From assembly GCF_000368145.1 (NCBI RefSeq), contig NZ_KB849283.1:372001-436000 (forward strand): DNA of 64,000 nucleotides, written 5' to 3'. This stretch comes from Acinetobacter guillouiae CIP 63.46. GTDB lineage: Bacteria; Pseudomonadota; Gammaproteobacteria; Pseudomonadales; Moraxellaceae. Numbering within the stretch: position 1 is the stretch's first letter; every line of letters begins with the position of its first letter. Below are positions 8,103 to 18,723 of this stretch, in pieces. Made by a program: the position numbers and the translations under genes. The notes under the pieces were generated by a model. The model saw only the letters and a program-made list of their open reading frames with translations, did no database searches and had not been told where the DNA came from.

Positions 8103-9329
8103 TTATTGACTTTGCGGCGAGTCTTGTACTGGGGTTGGAATGACAGCCTTTGATTGTTGTCGAGTTAAAGTCAAGTGTGCGATCATGCCAATACAAATTC
8201 CCCAGAAAACCGAACTAAATCCTAAAAAATGCATACCCGATACAGTGGCAAGAAAGGTAATGATGGCAGCATCTCGTTGTGTTTCATCTTTCATTGCAAT
8301 ACCAAGATTGGTGGTAATTGCTCCGAGTAAGGCCAATCCAGCAAGTGCTGCAATTAGTTCTTTGGGAAGTATGCTAAATAGCATCACCAAACTGCCTGCA
8401 AATAATCCTCCTAAAATATAGAAGATGCCATTGGCAATACCTGCGATATAGCGTTTTTCTTTCAATTCATGCGAATCTTTACCCGTGCAAAGTGCAGCAG
8501 TAATCGCTGCTAACACAATCGTGATTCCACCAGTAAAAGCCACAGCAATAGAGGTGATACTGGCTATGCTTAAAATCGGTTTAGCAGGTGTGTCGTAATG
8601 ATTCAGTTTGAGAATTGCCATACCCGGCAAGAACTGACCCGTTAAACTGACAATTGTAAGTGGAATTGCAAGGTTCAATGTAGAAGACCAGGTCCATTCT
8701 GGACGGATCAGAACAGGAACTGCCAATGAAAAATCCATTGGTACTGGATTGATTTTTCCAAAGATAAAACTGAGCGCAATACCTGAAAATAATACCCAAA
8801 TTATGGCATAGCGAGGTGAAAAGCGTTTTGCCAGTAAAAAGCAGAACAGCATACCAAAAACCACATAGGGCATTGTGTCAGTAGCTTTAAACAGACCTAA
8901 ACCAAACTGGAACAGAATTCCAGCCATCATTCCTGCTGCCAGCCCTTGTGGTATCCATTTTAAAAGTTTATCAAAAGAACCAGTAATCCCAATGATAAAA
9001 ATAATGATTGCAGAAGTAATATAGGCTGCAACAACTTCATTCAGAGAAATATGCGGAAATAAAGCCACCAAGAGCGCCGTTCCCGGTGCTGACCATGCGG
9101 TAATAATCGGCGTTTTAAACTTAATGGATAAAATGATTCCAGTGATTGCCGCGCCAATAGAGCTCCCCCAGATCCATGATGCCATCATGGTTGAGGAAAC
9201 ATTGGCTTGTTGAGCGGCCTGAAAAAAAATGATCATTGGCCCTGCATAAGAAATCAGTACAGCTAAAAATCCTGCAACTGTCGCTGACAAAGACCAATCT
9301 TGTTTTAACATTTTGAACAGGGATGCCAT
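8103..9329 (-). CDS. benE: benzoate/H+ symporter family membrane protein BenE
   Basis: A 408-residue polytopic inner-membrane protein of the BenE family, with 10-12 hydrophobic helices including SYAGPMIIFFQAAQ and TAWSAPGTALLVA near the N-terminus. BenE proteins are predicted benzoate transporters. The ATG at 9329 (MASLFKMLKQDW) is preferred over the upstream in-frame TTG because GGAGG lies 9 bp before it. It is the last gene of catA-benABCDE, 60 bp after benD. Having both BenE and the MFS symporter BenK nearby is the known Acinetobacter arrangement and gives two uptake routes. Confidence 0.9.
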   Translation of the reverse strand: MASLFKMLKQDWSLSATVAGFLAVLISYAGPMIIFFQAAQQANVSSTMMASWIWGSSIGAAITGIILSIKFKTPIITAWSAPGTALLVALFPHISLNEVVAAYITSAIIIFIIGITGSFDKLLKWIPQGLAAGMMAGILFQFGLGLFKATDTMPYVVFGMLFCFLLAKRFSPRYAIIWVLFSGIALSFIFGKINPVPMDFSLAVPVLIRPEWTWSSTLNLAIPLTIVSLTGQFLPGMAILKLNHYDTPAKPILSIASITSIAVAFTGGITIVLAAITAALCTGKDSHELKEKRYIAGIANGIFYILGGLFAGSLVMLFSILPKELIAALAGLALLGAITTNLGIAMKDETQRDAAIITFLATVSGMHFLGFSSVFWGICIGMIAHLTLTRQQSKAVIPTPVQDSPQSQ

Positions 9330-9389
9330 TGGGCAAAGCCTCCATGCATTGAATTTCAATGATCCTGCTACATAAAAAAGAGACCAGTT

Positions 9390-10175
9390 TTAACCCTGAT
9401 CACCACCACCTACAGGAACAATAGTACCTGTCATATAAGAGGATTCATCAGACGCAAGAAATAATATTGCATTGACTTGTTCCTGAATCGAACCATAACG
9501 GCCCATAAAAGTGCGATCAATGGTTTGATCTACCACATCTTGCATCCATTGTTTTTCATTTTCGGTCAATGCCATAGTATTACGAGGGACTTTACGTGGA
9601 GGTGCTTCTGTACCGCCAGTCGCAACAGCATTAACCCGAATACCATCTTTGGCATGTTCAAATGCAAGTGCTGTGGTTAGACCATTTACACCACCTTTTG
9701 AGGCTGAATAGGGCACTCGATGAATCCCACATGTTGCAATAGAAGATACATTAACAATGGTACCTTTCTGATTTTTGATCATTTCGGGCAGGACTGCTCG
9801 ACAACACCATAAGCTTGGAAATAGTGAGCGATGCACTTCTTTGATGATTTCTTCTTCAGAAAACGTTTGAAACGGTTTCATCCAAATTGCACCGCCGACA
9901 TTGTTAATCAAAATATCAACACGCTTATAGCGTTCAATAGCTTTAGCAACGACAGCTTGAGCACCCGCTAAAGTTTCCAGATCTGCATTGACGGTGATTG
10001 CATCACCGCCATTTTTGTTAATTTCAACAAGCACGTCTTCGACATATTCTGAACGGTCAGCCATAACCACATGCGCACCTTCCGCTGCCACTTGTAGGGC
10101 GACACCACGACCAATACCTTGTGCGGCACCAGTAACAATGACAACTTTGTTTTTAAATCTTTGGCGATCTGACAT
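9390..10175 (-). CDS. benD: benzoate cis-diol dehydrogenase
   Basis: A 261-residue short-chain dehydrogenase that oxidises 1,6-dihydroxycyclohexa-2,4-diene-1-carboxylate to catechol with NAD+ and loss of CO2. The Rossmann motif TGAAQGIG is at residues 15-22, the NNVGG motif at 91-95, catalytic Ser144/145, and Tyr156-x-x-x-Lys160 (YSASK). Length and operon position, directly after benC with a 27-bp gap, fit BenD. The product catechol is the substrate of catA, encoded at the head of the same operon. GGAG-like bases before the start support ATG 10175. Confidence 0.95.
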   Translation of the reverse strand: MSDRQRFKNKVVIVTGAAQGIGRGVALQVAAEGAHVVMADRSEYVEDVLVEINKNGGDAITVNADLETLAGAQAVVAKAIERYKRVDILINNVGGAIWMKPFQTFSEEEIIKEVHRSLFPSLWCCRAVLPEMIKNQKGTIVNVSSIATCGIHRVPYSASKGGVNGLTTALAFEHAKDGIRVNAVATGGTEAPPRKVPRNTMALTENEKQWMQDVVDQTIDRTFMGRYGSIQEQVNAILFLASDESSYMTGTIVPVGGGDQG

Positions 10176-10202
10176 TCTTCTCAGCTCCTGAACAGTACGA
10201 TT

Positions 10203-11294
<1,092 letters not shown>

Positions 11295-11325
11295 TCATAT
11301 TTTTTACACAATTCGAGATAAAAAA

Positions 11326-11835
11326 TTAGAGGTGGTAAATATCGATGACTTGATTGATGTAGTCATTTTTTAGCACCACATATTTATTCAGAATTTGTGG
11401 TTGTGCAGCAGAAAAGTCGATGACATAACGAGACATACCAAAGTAGCTATAACTGTTTTTGTAACGAAAGCTCAGTGTATTCCAGTTAAAGCGGACTGTG
11501 ACTTTGTCACCATCTCTTTCGATAATTTCAATATTGCTAATATTGTGGCAAGTGCGTGTATCAGGCATGGTTGCCGAAGAACGTTCAGTTTTAATCCGAA
11601 AAACACGGTCTTCCAAACCTTGACGGTCAGGGTAATAAATCAAAGAAATTTCAGACTGAGGATCTTCGGTCAAACGATCATCATCATCCCAAGCAGGCAT
11701 CCAAAAACATGCCGAGGGTGAGTAGCAGGCGAGCCATTGATCCCATTGTTCATCATCTAAAAAACGTGCTTCGCGGTAGAGAAATTGCGCAATATTTTCT
11801 AAAGAAACTTGATCGATGTTTGCAGTTGCATTCAT
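11326..11835 (-). CDS. benB: benzoate 1,2-dioxygenase small (beta) subunit
   Basis: A 169-residue ring-hydroxylating dioxygenase beta subunit with the cystatin-like fold of this family. Typical stretches are [21 protein letters not shown] near residues 18-38 and [16 protein letters not shown] in the middle. It forms the alpha3-beta3 oxygenase with BenA and stabilises the complex; it has no metal site. Its ATG overlaps the benA stop in an ATGA arrangement (11832-11835), so the two subunits are translationally coupled. The gene ends before a 106-bp gap with a hairpin. Confidence 0.95.
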   Translation of the reverse strand: MNATANIDQVSLENIAQFLYREARFLDDEQWDQWLACYSPSACFWMPAWDDDDRLTEDPQSEISLIYYPDRQGLEDRVFRIKTERSSATMPDTRTCHNISNIEIIERDGDKVTVRFNWNTLSFRYKNSYSYFGMSRYVIDFSAAQPQILNKYVVLKNDYINQVIDIYHL

Positions 11836-13232
11836 GCTGTTGCTCCTTGCTGAGATGTTTCTTGTTGAGCAAGATTTTTTTCAGATTGAATGGCATGTTT
11901 CATCATTTCTAACCAGTATTGATGTTGGGCAAGATATAAGCCTTCATCTTCTGTTTTAATACCACTCAGTTTAGGTTTTAAGCCAATTTCATTGGCCGCA
12001 TCATCAGGTCCTTGAATCCAGTGTTTAGACCCACGGCACATGTCATTCCATTCAAGCTCAATACCAGCATAACCCGCTTGACAGGCACGGAATTCTTCAA
12101 GGTCATCAGGGGTTGCCATGCCCGAAGCATTAAAGAAATCTTCATATTGGCGAATACGTCGTGTACGCGCTTCAGGACTTTCACCTACAGGTGCAATACA
12201 GTAAATCGTCACTTCAGTTTTATTGACTGAAATTGGACGCAATACACGAATTTGTGAACCAAATTGATCCATGAAATAGACATTTGGATAAAGGCATAAG
12301 TTACGTGAACGTTCGATCATCCATTTCGACATTGGCGCACCGAATTTTTCAGTGTACTCATCAGCTTTTGGATAATTAGGACGATCTTCAGGGTTTGCCC
12401 ATTGAGTCCATAACAGCATATGTCCATGCTCAAAACCGTATGAGCCGCCACCTTGTTTGCCCCAAGCACCTGCACTCATTGCACGTACATTGTCATTTTC
12501 TTGCTGTTTTTCTTTACGTTGCTGTGTGGTCGCTGCATAGTTCCAATGTACAGCTGAAACATGATAACCATCTGCACCATTTTCAGCAGTCAGTTTCCAG
12601 TTACCTTCATAGGTATAGGTTGAAGCACCACGTAAAACTTCTAAGCCTTGCTCAGATTGATCAACAATCATGTCAATGATTTTGGTTGTTTCACCTAAAA
12701 ATTCTTCTAAACTTGGTACATCTGGATTTAAACTGCCAAATAAGAAACCTTTATAGCTTTCAAAACGAGCTACTTTTTTCAGATCGTGTGAACCTTCTTT
12801 ATTGAAGCAGTCTGAATAACCAGCATCGCTTGGATCTTTAACTTTGAGTAGTTTCCCAGAGTTATTAAATGTCCATCCATGGAATGGGCATGTATAAGTC
12901 GCTTTATTACCACGCTTATGGCGGCAAAGCTGTGCGCCACGGTGTGAACACGCATTGATCATGGCATTTAATTCACCATTGCGATTACGCGCAATCATAA
13001 TGGGCTGACGCCCCATAGTGGTGGTGTAATAATCGTTGTTATTTGGAATTTGGCTTTCATGTGCCAAGTAAACCCAGTTGCCTTCAAAGATGTATTTCAT
13101 TTCTAGGTCAAAAAGGGCTTGATCTGTGAAAACAGAACGATGAAGTTTAAATTCACCCGTTTCAAAATTATCGACTAAAAGTTCGTCAATTCGATCAAGA
13201 TGGCTGGTATTTATAACAGGAATACGTGGCAT
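11832..13232 (-). CDS. benA: benzoate 1,2-dioxygenase large (alpha) subunit
   Basis: A 466-residue catalytic subunit that inserts O2 into benzoate to give the cis-diol. The Rieske [2Fe-2S] centre is visible as Cys95-x-His97 (CSHRG) and Cys115-x-x-His118 (CPFHGW). The mononuclear iron region [17 protein letters not shown] lies near residues 215-232 and supplies the Asp and two His ligands typical of the family. The start at 13232 ([16 protein letters not shown]) has GGAGAACCCAT before it; a 19-codon upstream extension was rejected. It lies 82 bp after catA and overlaps benB by 4 bp. The catA-benA gap also contains a partial stem (CCGAA...TTCGG) that may tune expression. Confidence 0.96.
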   Translation of the reverse strand: MPRIPVINTSHLDRIDELLVDNFETGEFKLHRSVFTDQALFDLEMKYIFEGNWVYLAHESQIPNNNDYYTTTMGRQPIMIARNRNGELNAMINACSHRGAQLCRHKRGNKATYTCPFHGWTFNNSGKLLKVKDPSDAGYSDCFNKEGSHDLKKVARFESYKGFLFGSLNPDVPSLEEFLGETTKIIDMIVDQSEQGLEVLRGASTYTYEGNWKLTAENGADGYHVSAVHWNYAATTQQRKEKQQENDNVRAMSAGAWGKQGGGSYGFEHGHMLLWTQWANPEDRPNYPKADEYTEKFGAPMSKWMIERSRNLCLYPNVYFMDQFGSQIRVLRPISVNKTEVTIYCIAPVGESPEARTRRIRQYEDFFNASGMATPDDLEEFRACQAGYAGIELEWNDMCRGSKHWIQGPDDAANEIGLKPKLSGIKTEDEGLYLAQHQYWLEMMKHAIQSEKNLAQQETSQQGATA

Positions 13233-13314
13233 ATGGGTTCTCCGACTTTCCAAATGAGAGGAAGTCCCCGAAGTGCTGCAATTGTGCAAACATTTCGGTT
13301 CCGTGCGTGTGGGT

Positions 13315-14235
13315 TTAAGCGCTTGCGCGACGACGATCTACTTCTGTAGATGGTGCTTTAGATTGTTCTTTTACCAGTGCTACATTGAATGAAATCCGTT
13401 TAAATGGTTTGTTGAGACCACGACGGGCAATTTCAGCTTCATCACTGATATCAATAGCTGTTGCCACTAAGCCATCACGTGTTGCAAAAGCAAAATCATC
13501 CCAAAGGTATTGATCACCTTCGATGTTGAATTGTGTGGTTAATTTGCGATAGCCGGGTGCAGATACGAAATAATGCACATGAGATGGGCGGTTACCATGG
13601 CGGCCTAATTTGTTCAGTACAAACTGAGTCGTCCCTTGTGGTGGACAGCCATAGCCAACAGGCATAGTTGTTTGTGCAACGTACTGACCATTGCTATCAG
13701 TCAATATGCTACGGCGTAGATTAAAATCTGACTGTGATTTATCAAAGAAAGAGTAATTACCTAAACTGTTGGCATGCCAAATTTCAACTTTAGCATTTGG
13801 GATAAGATTGCCATCTGTGTCTGTTACTGTACCTTCAATAAATAGGGTGTCGATTTTATCGCTCTCTGAACCATCGTCCATGCGAGAAAAGCCGACGGAC
13901 TCAGGCGCACCAGCGACATATAATGGGCCTTCAATGGTGCGTGGTGTGCCACCTGTGATACCTGCTTTTGCATCTGCTTCATCAGCACGTAAATCCAAAT
14001 AATGTTCCAAACCTAAACCCGCTGCTAAAAGACCAAGTTCATTGGCTTGACCTGCATCAGTAAAATATTCTAGGCCTTTCCATAATTCACTTTGTGAAAT
14101 GTCTAAATCTTCAATGGCTTGAAACAAGTCAGCTAATAAACGTACCACTACTTGTTGTACACGTGTATCGACTGCACCTGTTGCAGTGTCTACATTCATT
14201 TGTTTGACCAAAGTATCGATTTCTTGACGGTTCAT
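13315..14235 (-). CDS. catA: catechol 1,2-dioxygenase
   Basis: A 306-residue intradiol dioxygenase converting catechol to cis,cis-muconate. The Fe(III) ligands are visible: Tyr161 (NYSFFD), Tyr195 (GYGCPPQG), His219 and His221 (PSHVHYF). A helical N-terminal dimer/lipid-binding region precedes the beta-sandwich. The start at 14235 is supported by AGGAG 7-8 bp before it. It is the first gene of the leftward catA-benABCDE operon, whereas in A. baylyi ADP1 catA lies apart from ben, as I recall. This layout makes one operon carry benzoate to muconate. The inducer muconate is thus made by the operon's own first product. Confidence 0.95.
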   Translation of the reverse strand: MNRQEIDTLVKQMNVDTATGAVDTRVQQVVVRLLADLFQAIEDLDISQSELWKGLEYFTDAGQANELGLLAAGLGLEHYLDLRADEADAKAGITGGTPRTIEGPLYVAGAPESVGFSRMDDGSESDKIDTLFIEGTVTDTDGNLIPNAKVEIWHANSLGNYSFFDKSQSDFNLRRSILTDSNGQYVAQTTMPVGYGCPPQGTTQFVLNKLGRHGNRPSHVHYFVSAPGYRKLTTQFNIEGDQYLWDDFAFATRDGLVATAIDISDEAEIARRGLNKPFKRISFNVALVKEQSKAPSTEVDRRRASA

Positions 14236-14250
14236 ACTAGATCTCCTGCA

Positions 14251-14275
14251 GTATGCGTGGTTTGGCATTGCATAC
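14251..14275 (-). promoter_or_regulatory. leader inverted repeat before the catA ribosome site
   Basis: GTATGC (14251-14256) and GCATAC (14270-14275) form a 6-bp inverted repeat with a 13-nt spacer. In the catA transcript it would end three bases before the AGGAG ribosome site. It could be a leader hairpin or a weak protein-binding site. Confidence 0.4.
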
Positions 14276-14440
14276 GAAAAAAATCGTTTGAAACTTTGCT
14301 ACCCACTTTCCATGTTCTTCATGTGCGAGATTTAAAGCTTGAACTGATAAAAGTGATTCATTGGGCTAACAGAATGAGATTCTTTGGCTGGCTGTGAATA
14401 TCAAAAGTTTTACAGTCTTGCTTTACATCTTGCTTTTGAT

Positions 14441-14455
14441 ATACCTTAAAAGAAT
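14441..14455. promoter_or_regulatory. probable BenM operator, site 1 (catA-ben side)
   Basis: ATAC-CTTAAAA-GAAT matches the BenM/CatM consensus ATAC-N7-GTAT with one changed base in the right half. It lies in the divergent benM/catA intergenic region, about 200 bp upstream of the catA start. Confidence 0.6.
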
Positions 14456-14492
14456 GGATGATCGCTGTCTAAGATCAAATTTGCATTTTTTT

Positions 14493-14507
14493 ATATCTTA
14501 AAGGTAT
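14493..14507. promoter_or_regulatory. probable BenM operator, site 2 (benM side)
   Basis: ATAT-CTTAAAG-GTAT matches ATAC-N7-GTAT with one changed base in the left half, and is nearly identical to site 1 over its core. It ends 10 bp before the preferred benM ATG, a position suited to autorepression. The two sites start 52 bp apart. Confidence 0.6.
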
Positions 14508-14517
14508 GGAGTTTGAG

Positions 14518-15444
14518 ATGGAACTCAGGCATTTGCGCTATTTTGTTGCTGTTGTAGAAGAACAAAGTTTTACCAAAGCAGCAGAAAAGCTTTATATTGC
14601 TCAGCCTCCACTGAGCAGACAGATTCAAAACCTTGAAGGTGAATTGGGTATCGCGCTTTTTGAACGTGGAAGCCGTCCGTTAAAAACCACAGAAGCGGGG
14701 CAATTTTTTTATCAACATGCTGTTAAACTTTTGTCTAATGCCGAAGAAGTAAAGTCCATGACCAAGCGAATTGGCTTGATCGAAAAAACCGTAACAATGG
14801 GGTTTGTGGGTTCTTTATTGTATGGTTTATTACCCAAAATCGTTTATATGTTCCGTCAACAACAGCCGCATTTAAAAATTGAGCTGATTGAAATGAGTAC
14901 CAAAGATCAAATTCAGGCGCTTAAAGAAGGGCGTATTGATGTTGGATTTGGACGTTTAAGAATTTCTGATCCTGCCATTAGGCGAGTTTTGTTACGAGAG
15001 GAGCCATTAATGTTGGCTGTCCATATCAGTCATCATCTCGCTACAGATTCTAAAGGCACTTATTTTGCCGATATTGAAGATGAGAACTTATTCCTTTACC
15101 CAAGTCACCCTAAGCCCAATTTTTCCACTCAAGTACGTCATCTGTTTTCCGAGCATGGTCTAGATCCTAAGAATCTAAAAGAAGTTCGAGAAATTCAACT
15201 GGCTTTGGGATTGGTTGCTGCAGGTGAAGGGGTATGTATTGTGCCCGAGAGTGCAAAGACCATTCAATTGCCGAATTTAATCTATATCCCATTGTTAGAT
15301 AGCTCTGCAAAAAGCCCAATCTTTATGGCAATACGTTGTATGGATGAAAGTGAAAATATTCGGTCTTTATTTGATTGTATTTATCAGGTTTATGGTTTAG
15401 AAGGCTTTCAATATGATCGTGCGAGCTTTACGACCATCTATTAA
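14518..15444 (+). CDS. benM: LysR-type benzoate/muconate-responsive regulator BenM
   Basis: A 308-residue LysR-type activator with an N-terminal winged helix (MELRHLRYFVAVVEEQSFTK, AQPPLSRQI) and C-terminal effector domain. The ATG at 14518 (GGAG about 6 bp before) gives the family N-terminus; an ATG four codons upstream is less likely. Residues Ser99 and Thr128, known in BenM/CatM to contact muconate, are conserved. Arg160 and Tyr292 (equivalent to BenM Tyr293 after a one-residue gap) match the second benzoate site of BenM; CatM has His and Phe there, as I recall. So this is BenM rather than CatM, and should respond to both benzoate and muconate. It is divergent from catA-ben. Confidence 0.9.
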   Translation: MELRHLRYFVAVVEEQSFTKAAEKLYIAQPPLSRQIQNLEGELGIALFERGSRPLKTTEAGQFFYQHAVKLLSNAEEVKSMTKRIGLIEKTVTMGFVGSLLYGLLPKIVYMFRQQQPHLKIELIEMSTKDQIQALKEGRIDVGFGRLRISDPAIRRVLLREEPLMLAVHISHHLATDSKGTYFADIEDENLFLYPSHPKPNFSTQVRHLFSEHGLDPKNLKEVREIQLALGLVAAGEGVCIVPESAKTIQLPNLIYIPLLDSSAKSPIFMAIRCMDESENIRSLFDCIYQVYGLEGFQYDRASFTTIY

Positions 15445-15493
15445 ACCGCTGTCATCAATCAAAAAATGCGCATATATTGTTAATAAATTAGCA

Positions 15494-15538
15494 TTGAAAG
15501 TTCCTTCTCCCTTTGGGAGAAGGCTAGGAAGAGGGTAC
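15494..15538. repeat. palindromic intergenic repeat (REP-like), intact copy
   Basis: ATTGAAAGTTCCTTCTCCC, then TTTGGGAGAAGGCTAGGA and AGAGGG. The core CCTTCTCCC/GGGAGAAGG is an inverted repeat. The same unit, split by the IS4-family element, recurs at 34341-34359 plus 35734-35760, and degenerate versions occur at 34154-34184 and 22409-22459. It lies after benM and may act as its terminator. Confidence 0.75.
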
Positions 15539-15904
15539 TTTTATATCGATTTATGATTTAAAAAGGGACTTAGGATAGAAATCCATTCAGTTCAATCATT
15601 GAATGAAAAGTTATTTATAGATGTTGTTTTGTGTGAAAAGTAACATATTGAAAAATCAGAACAAGTCGATTGATTTATTCTAAAACTCTAAAAATATCGA
15701 GATAATCATTAAAATAAAAAATAAATCATTAAAAATATAAAGCTCGATTTCTTTAATAATTCTTTTTAATCCCTTGTTTATTCATCAAAAAATATTAAAC
15801 CGACTTTTAAGGTATGGATATATATGCAATCGGTTTTGGACAAAAAATAACAGCTGCCTCATTGTTTGAAAAAATTTCGTAGCGTTTCACCGCAGGAGGC
15901 AAAA
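15539..15904. other. benM-benK intergenic region
   Basis: About 366 AT-rich bases without a plausible gene. The only structured signal seen is a possible BenM half-site at 15801-15815 just upstream of benK, followed by the benK ribosome site AGGAGG at 15894-15899. Confidence 0.6.
15801..15815. promoter_or_regulatory. possible BenM/CatM-like site upstream of benK
   Basis: CGAC-TTTTAAG-GTAT keeps the right half-site and the TTAAG core of the two sites in the benM/catA region, and continues with GGA as they do. The left half has two mismatches. Weak on its own; suggestive because it recurs in front of a gene of the same pathway. Confidence 0.4.
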
Positions 15905-17278
15905 GTGCAAACGAGCAAACTAAATATTAATCGCATCGTGGATGAAGCAAAATTCACCCCTTTTCATTGGGGGGTTCTATTGTGGTGTTTATTAATTATT
16001 ATTTTTGATGGATATGATCTGGTTATTTATGGCGTAGCTTTACCTTTATTGATGCAAGAGTGGGGCTTAACTGCTGTACAAGCAGGCTTGCTGGCCAGTA
16101 CAGCACTTTTTGGCATGATGTTTGGTGCAATGAGTTTTGGAACACTGTCTGATAAGTTGGGCCGTAAAAAAACCATCATGATTTGTGTGGCTATTTTTAG
16201 TGGATTTACTTTTCTCGGTGCATTTGCATCAACACCTGTTGAATTTGGAATTCTCAGATTTTTAGCAGGACTTGGTATTGGTGGTGTGATGCCGAACGTG
16301 GTGGCTTTAATGACTGAGTATGCGCCTAAACGTATACGTAGCACACTGGTCGCTGTTATGTTTAGTGGCTATGCCATTGGTGGTATGACATCTGCCTTGC
16401 TGGGTGCTTGGCTGGTGGTCGATTATGGTTGGAAAATCATGTTTTATATCGCGATTATCCCATTCTTAGCTTTACCCCTTATTTGGAAGTTTTTACCTGA
16501 ATCATTGATGTTTCTAACTCACCAAGGCAAGACCGATCAAGTGCGAGAAGTGGTACAGAAAATTGCACCGCAGCAACAGATCCATTCCTCGACTCAATTT
16601 GAATTAAATGAAGTCACCGCTGGTGATGAAGCACCGTTACGTGCATTGTTTCAGCAAGGCCGTCGATCAAGCACAGTAATGTTCTGGATTGCTTTCTTTA
16701 TGTGTTTATTGATGGTTTATGCACTCGGAAGTTGGTTGCCTAAATTAATGATCCAAGCAGGCTATTCACTGGGTGCAAGTATGATCTTCTTATTTGCATT
16801 AAATATTGGTGGCATGGTTGGTGCAATTGGTGGTGGTGCTTTGGCGGATAAATTTCATATTAAACCCGTATTGACCATAATGTTTACGGTTGGTGCGATT
16901 GCGCTCATTTTCCTTGGTTTTAAAAGCCCACAATTCATTCTCTATACCTTGATTGCAATTGCTGGTGCAGCAACCATTGGTTCACAAATTTTACTCTATA
17001 CCTTTGTTGCACAATTTTATCCAGCAACAGTACGTTCTACAGGTATGGGGTGGGCATCAGGCATTGGACGAATTGGTGCCATTGTTGGACCAGTCTTAAC
17101 AGGTGCATTGTTGACCCTAGAGTTACCTCACCAAATGAATTTTCTTGTTATTGCTGTCCCAGGATTTATTGCAGCACTGGCGATATTCTTTGTGAATTTA
17201 AATGCTTCAGTGGAAAAAACTCAAACGGCCGAAGCCCCAACAGCTCAGAAAAATATTGTTGGAAATACAATTAACTAA
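15905..17278 (+). CDS. benK: MFS aromatic acid:H+ symporter, benzoate transporter BenK
   Basis: A 457-residue, 12-helix transporter of the aromatic acid:H+ symporter branch. Key motifs: FDGYDLVIYG in helix 1, where the Asp pair is needed for transport in relatives; GTLSDKLGRKK in loop 2-3; RFLAGLGIGGVMPN in helix 4; LPESL before the central loop; and ADKFHIKP in loop 8-9. The start is taken as GTG 15905 because AGGAGG lies 5 bp before it; a TTG 13 codons upstream is less likely. Position downstream of benM and upstream of a DcaP-like porin fits the known benM-benK-benP neighbourhood. Role: inner-membrane benzoate uptake. Confidence 0.9.
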   Translation: MQTSKLNINRIVDEAKFTPFHWGVLLWCLLIIIFDGYDLVIYGVALPLLMQEWGLTAVQAGLLASTALFGMMFGAMSFGTLSDKLGRKKTIMICVAIFSGFTFLGAFASTPVEFGILRFLAGLGIGGVMPNVVALMTEYAPKRIRSTLVAVMFSGYAIGGMTSALLGAWLVVDYGWKIMFYIAIIPFLALPLIWKFLPESLMFLTHQGKTDQVREVVQKIAPQQQIHSSTQFELNEVTAGDEAPLRALFQQGRRSSTVMFWIAFFMCLLMVYALGSWLPKLMIQAGYSLGASMIFLFALNIGGMVGAIGGGALADKFHIKPVLTIMFTVGAIALIFLGFKSPQFILYTLIAIAGAATIGSQILLYTFVAQFYPATVRSTGMGWASGIGRIGAIVGPVLTGALLTLELPHQMNFLVIAVPGFIAALAIFFVNLNASVEKTQTAEAPTAQKNIVGNTIN

Positions 17279-17386
17279 GCTCGTAAACCAAACTCACGCA
17301 CAAACTGACTTGGTATTTCAGCCTGAATCATGAGGATTAAGGCTGGTTCAAAATAATCAGTCGTAGAGAATAGGATGCTTTCTACA

Positions 17387-18652
17387 ATGAAAAAATTTAA
17401 CTACAACATCATTTTGGTGTCAATGGGATTACTTAGCCTAAATATGGCGCATGCAGATTCGATGACAGAAGTTGAACAGTTACGTAATGAAGTTAAACAA
17501 TTACGTGAAATGATTGAACAACAGCAACACATGCAAAATAAGCAAATTGTGGCATTGGAAAATAATGTTAAAGCGGCACAGGTTGTATCGCAGGCAAAAG
17601 ATCAAAGCTTTGCACGAACAAAAGCAGGTGCAGAAGTAACACTATATGGGAATATCCGTGCGGATCTATTGTATCAGTCGGAAGGTGGAAGTGCCGATCG
17701 ACTGTATAATCAGATCAATAGCGTACCGCTTAAAGGCCATAATGAAAGTAGTGATCAATTAAAATCAACACTTGCTGCGACTCGTTTAGGTTTAGATTTT
17801 AAAACTGCTGACAAAGATATTTCAGGAAAAATAGAAGTTGATTTCTTGGGTGCGAATGATGGACTTAGAATTCGCCATGCCTATTTTAATTATGGTCAGT
17901 GGTTGATTGGTCAAACATGGTCTAACTTTGCAATTCCCGATTATATGCCAGAAACAATTGATGCTTTAGGTTATGTGGGGGGCGCTGTTAAACGAGATGC
18001 ACAAATTCGTTATACCCATAAATTTAATGCAGAAACACAGCTGGTAACGGCTTTGGAAGATTCCAAAGATGCCTTATCGAATATGCGGATCCCGGTTTTA
18101 TCAACTCGACTAAATCAATCATTTGCTGATCGGGCGGGTGCATTGAGTTTGCGAGGCATGGTTAGTGAAAAGAGGACTGTTGCTGATAATGAACTCGCTT
18201 GGGGTATTGGACTTGGAGCAAAATACGACATTTCTGCAAAAACCACACTTAAAGCTGATTATTATCATGTTAAAGGTGATTCCAGTTTAGTGTCATGGAC
18301 GAACCAAGGCTTTGCTATAGATGCCAATAAAAATATTATGGCGCTGAATCAATTTGACTCAATCACTGTGGGGCTGACGCAACAGTTTAACTCACAATGG
18401 CGAGGCACATTGGGATATGGCTATATGAAAGCAGATGAAAATCAGGATTATATTCGATATTTGAGTGATCCGACCAAAGCCAATAAAACACTTTGGCAAG
18501 CTTGGGCCAATGTATTTTATAGCCCGAAAAAACCGTTAAGTTTTGGTCTGGAATATGTTTATGGTGAGCGTAAAGCCTTTGTTGCAGCGCCTAATGGACA
18601 GGATACAGGTGAGGATAATCGTTTTAATGCGGTTGCGATCTATAATTTCTAA
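17387..18652 (+). CDS. benP: DcaP-like outer-membrane porin (BenP position)
   Basis: A protein of about 421 residues starting MKKFNYNIILVSMGLLSLNM, with a signal peptide cleaved near AHA-D (residues 21-24). A short periplasmic coiled coil follows (EVEQLRNEVKQLREMIEQQQ), then a beta-barrel with alternating aromatic strands and a C-terminal strand ending in Phe (AVAIYNF). This is the DcaP architecture: trimeric channels preferring dicarboxylic or aromatic acids. An ATG at 17375 is also possible; 17387 has AGGA about 11 bp before it. Location after benK suggests it admits benzoate across the outer membrane. The symbol rests on context and family, not on proof of substrate. Confidence 0.75.
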   Translation: MKKFNYNIILVSMGLLSLNMAHADSMTEVEQLRNEVKQLREMIEQQQHMQNKQIVALENNVKAAQVVSQAKDQSFARTKAGAEVTLYGNIRADLLYQSEGGSADRLYNQINSVPLKGHNESSDQLKSTLAATRLGLDFKTADKDISGKIEVDFLGANDGLRIRHAYFNYGQWLIGQTWSNFAIPDYMPETIDALGYVGGAVKRDAQIRYTHKFNAETQLVTALEDSKDALSNMRIPVLSTRLNQSFADRAGALSLRGMVSEKRTVADNELAWGIGLGAKYDISAKTTLKADYYHVKGDSSLVSWTNQGFAIDANKNIMALNQFDSITVGLTQQFNSQWRGTLGYGYMKADENQDYIRYLSDPTKANKTLWQAWANVFYSPKKPLSFGLEYVYGERKAFVAAPNGQDTGEDNRFNAVAIYNF

Positions 18653-18679
18653 GTTATCCGTAGCAGTATGATCACCAAA

Positions 18680-18713
18680 GAAGCCCTGTTTAATATGCGT
18701 TAAACAGGGCTTC
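18680..18713. terminator. bidirectional terminator
   Basis: GAAGCCCTGTTTAA / TTAAACAGGGCTTC form a perfect 14-bp stem around a TATGCG loop, placed between the convergent porin and alpha/beta hydrolase genes. Confidence 0.8.
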
Positions 18714-18723
18714 TGAAATTCAA

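Noticed and set aside
13769-14002. 77-codon plus-strand frame over catA
   Set aside because: Antisense shadow of a well-supported gene.
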